64,000 nt of DNA from Oikopleura dioica (Eukaryota > Chordata > Appendicularia > Copelata > Oikopleuridae). Shown in pieces: positions 63,877 through 64,000 of the stretch (the first letter of the stretch is position 1; every line of letters begins with the position of its first letter). The notes below the pieces were generated by a model. The model did not search any database. It was not told where the DNA came from and saw nothing but the letters and a program-made list of their open reading frames with translations. A program made the translations under genes and the position numbers. The stretch covers positions 12,400,501 through 12,464,500 of the forward strand of contig OU015569.1 in assembly GCA_907165135.1 (NCBI GenBank). Reading direction: 5' to 3'.

Positions 63877-64000
63877 CTTTACAATTGTTTTATCGAATGT
63901 CCGCTTGCAACTTCGAGAAAGAAATAAATCCAAACCTCGAAGTTCAAGCGTCTTCTTGAATTTACTATCTGAGGCTGTTTCAGTTCGACCAGCTCGCTCG

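Noticed and set aside
1-64000. tRNA, rRNA or spliced-leader RNA genes
   Set aside because: No tRNA A/B-box pair with a cloverleaf, no rRNA-like block and no recognisable spliced-leader gene were seen by eye; a covariance-model scan would be decisive.

Overview
This window looks like nuclear DNA of a compact-genome animal. Almost every recognisable gene is metazoan (ATRX, ANAPC2, HAAO, MCEE, a Homer-type EVH1/coiled-coil protein, a beta-catenin-like armadillo protein, 4E-BP, JTB, a probable AP-4 mu, an SV2-type transporter). Genes are split by canonical GT-AG introns of about 40-50 nt, so most long uninterrupted frames here are misleading and real genes had to be rebuilt across introns. Tiny introns, dense genes, same-strand gene runs and heavy loading with small non-autonomous DNA transposons fit a larvacean (appendicularian) tunicate other than the MITE-poor Oikopleura dioica. 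That placement is inference, not proof.

Layout. 0-5.6 kb: mostly foldback elements and one orphan exon. 5.6-9.9 kb: a small type I membrane protein and an Arg/Ser-rich protein (both minus), then a PLAC8-family gene (plus). 10-17.4 kb: a decayed EGF-domain gene, a divergent kinase-like gene with frame breaks, and a truncated copy of the end of ANAPC2. 17.4-20.2 kb: ANAPC2 (minus). 20.5-21.1 kb: EIF4EBP (plus). 22.4-26.8 kb: an SV2-type transporter (plus) whose largest intron holds the whole HAAO gene on the opposite strand. 27-29.5 kb: two small secreted Cys-rich proteins. 30.5-31.6 kb: a decayed GH9 cellulase. 31.6-39.3 kb (all minus): a DLGAP/HURP-like gene, a beta-catenin-like gene and a Homer-like gene. 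42-50.6 kb (all minus): ATRX, MCEE and a PCTP-like START gene. 51.5-53.3 kb: a pogo-type transposase with a C-terminal PCNA-binding motif. 53.5-56.6 kb: an unknown two-exon gene, a cystine-knot exon and an EF-hand exon inside a ~590-bp inverted duplication. 56.7-58.4 kb: an SLC35A nucleotide-sugar transporter. 59.8-63.9 kb (plus): JTB, a probable AP4M1 (closely spaced, operon-like) and a small basic protein.

Repeats dominate the rest. Family A is hAT-like (termini near CTGGGCTCGGCAACCTGTG, 8-bp target duplications visible at two sites) with over 20 copies, many inside introns. Family B has termini TA-GTGACACCCTTA, suggesting Tc1/mariner/pogo-type insertion at TA. Two copies of a family with TTAA-CCCGTTGCCGAGC ends look piggyBac-like. 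Several large perfect or near-perfect foldbacks (0.4-1 kb) also occur. The genes do not form one pathway; the window is a mix of housekeeping, cell-cycle, synaptic-scaffold and metabolic genes.
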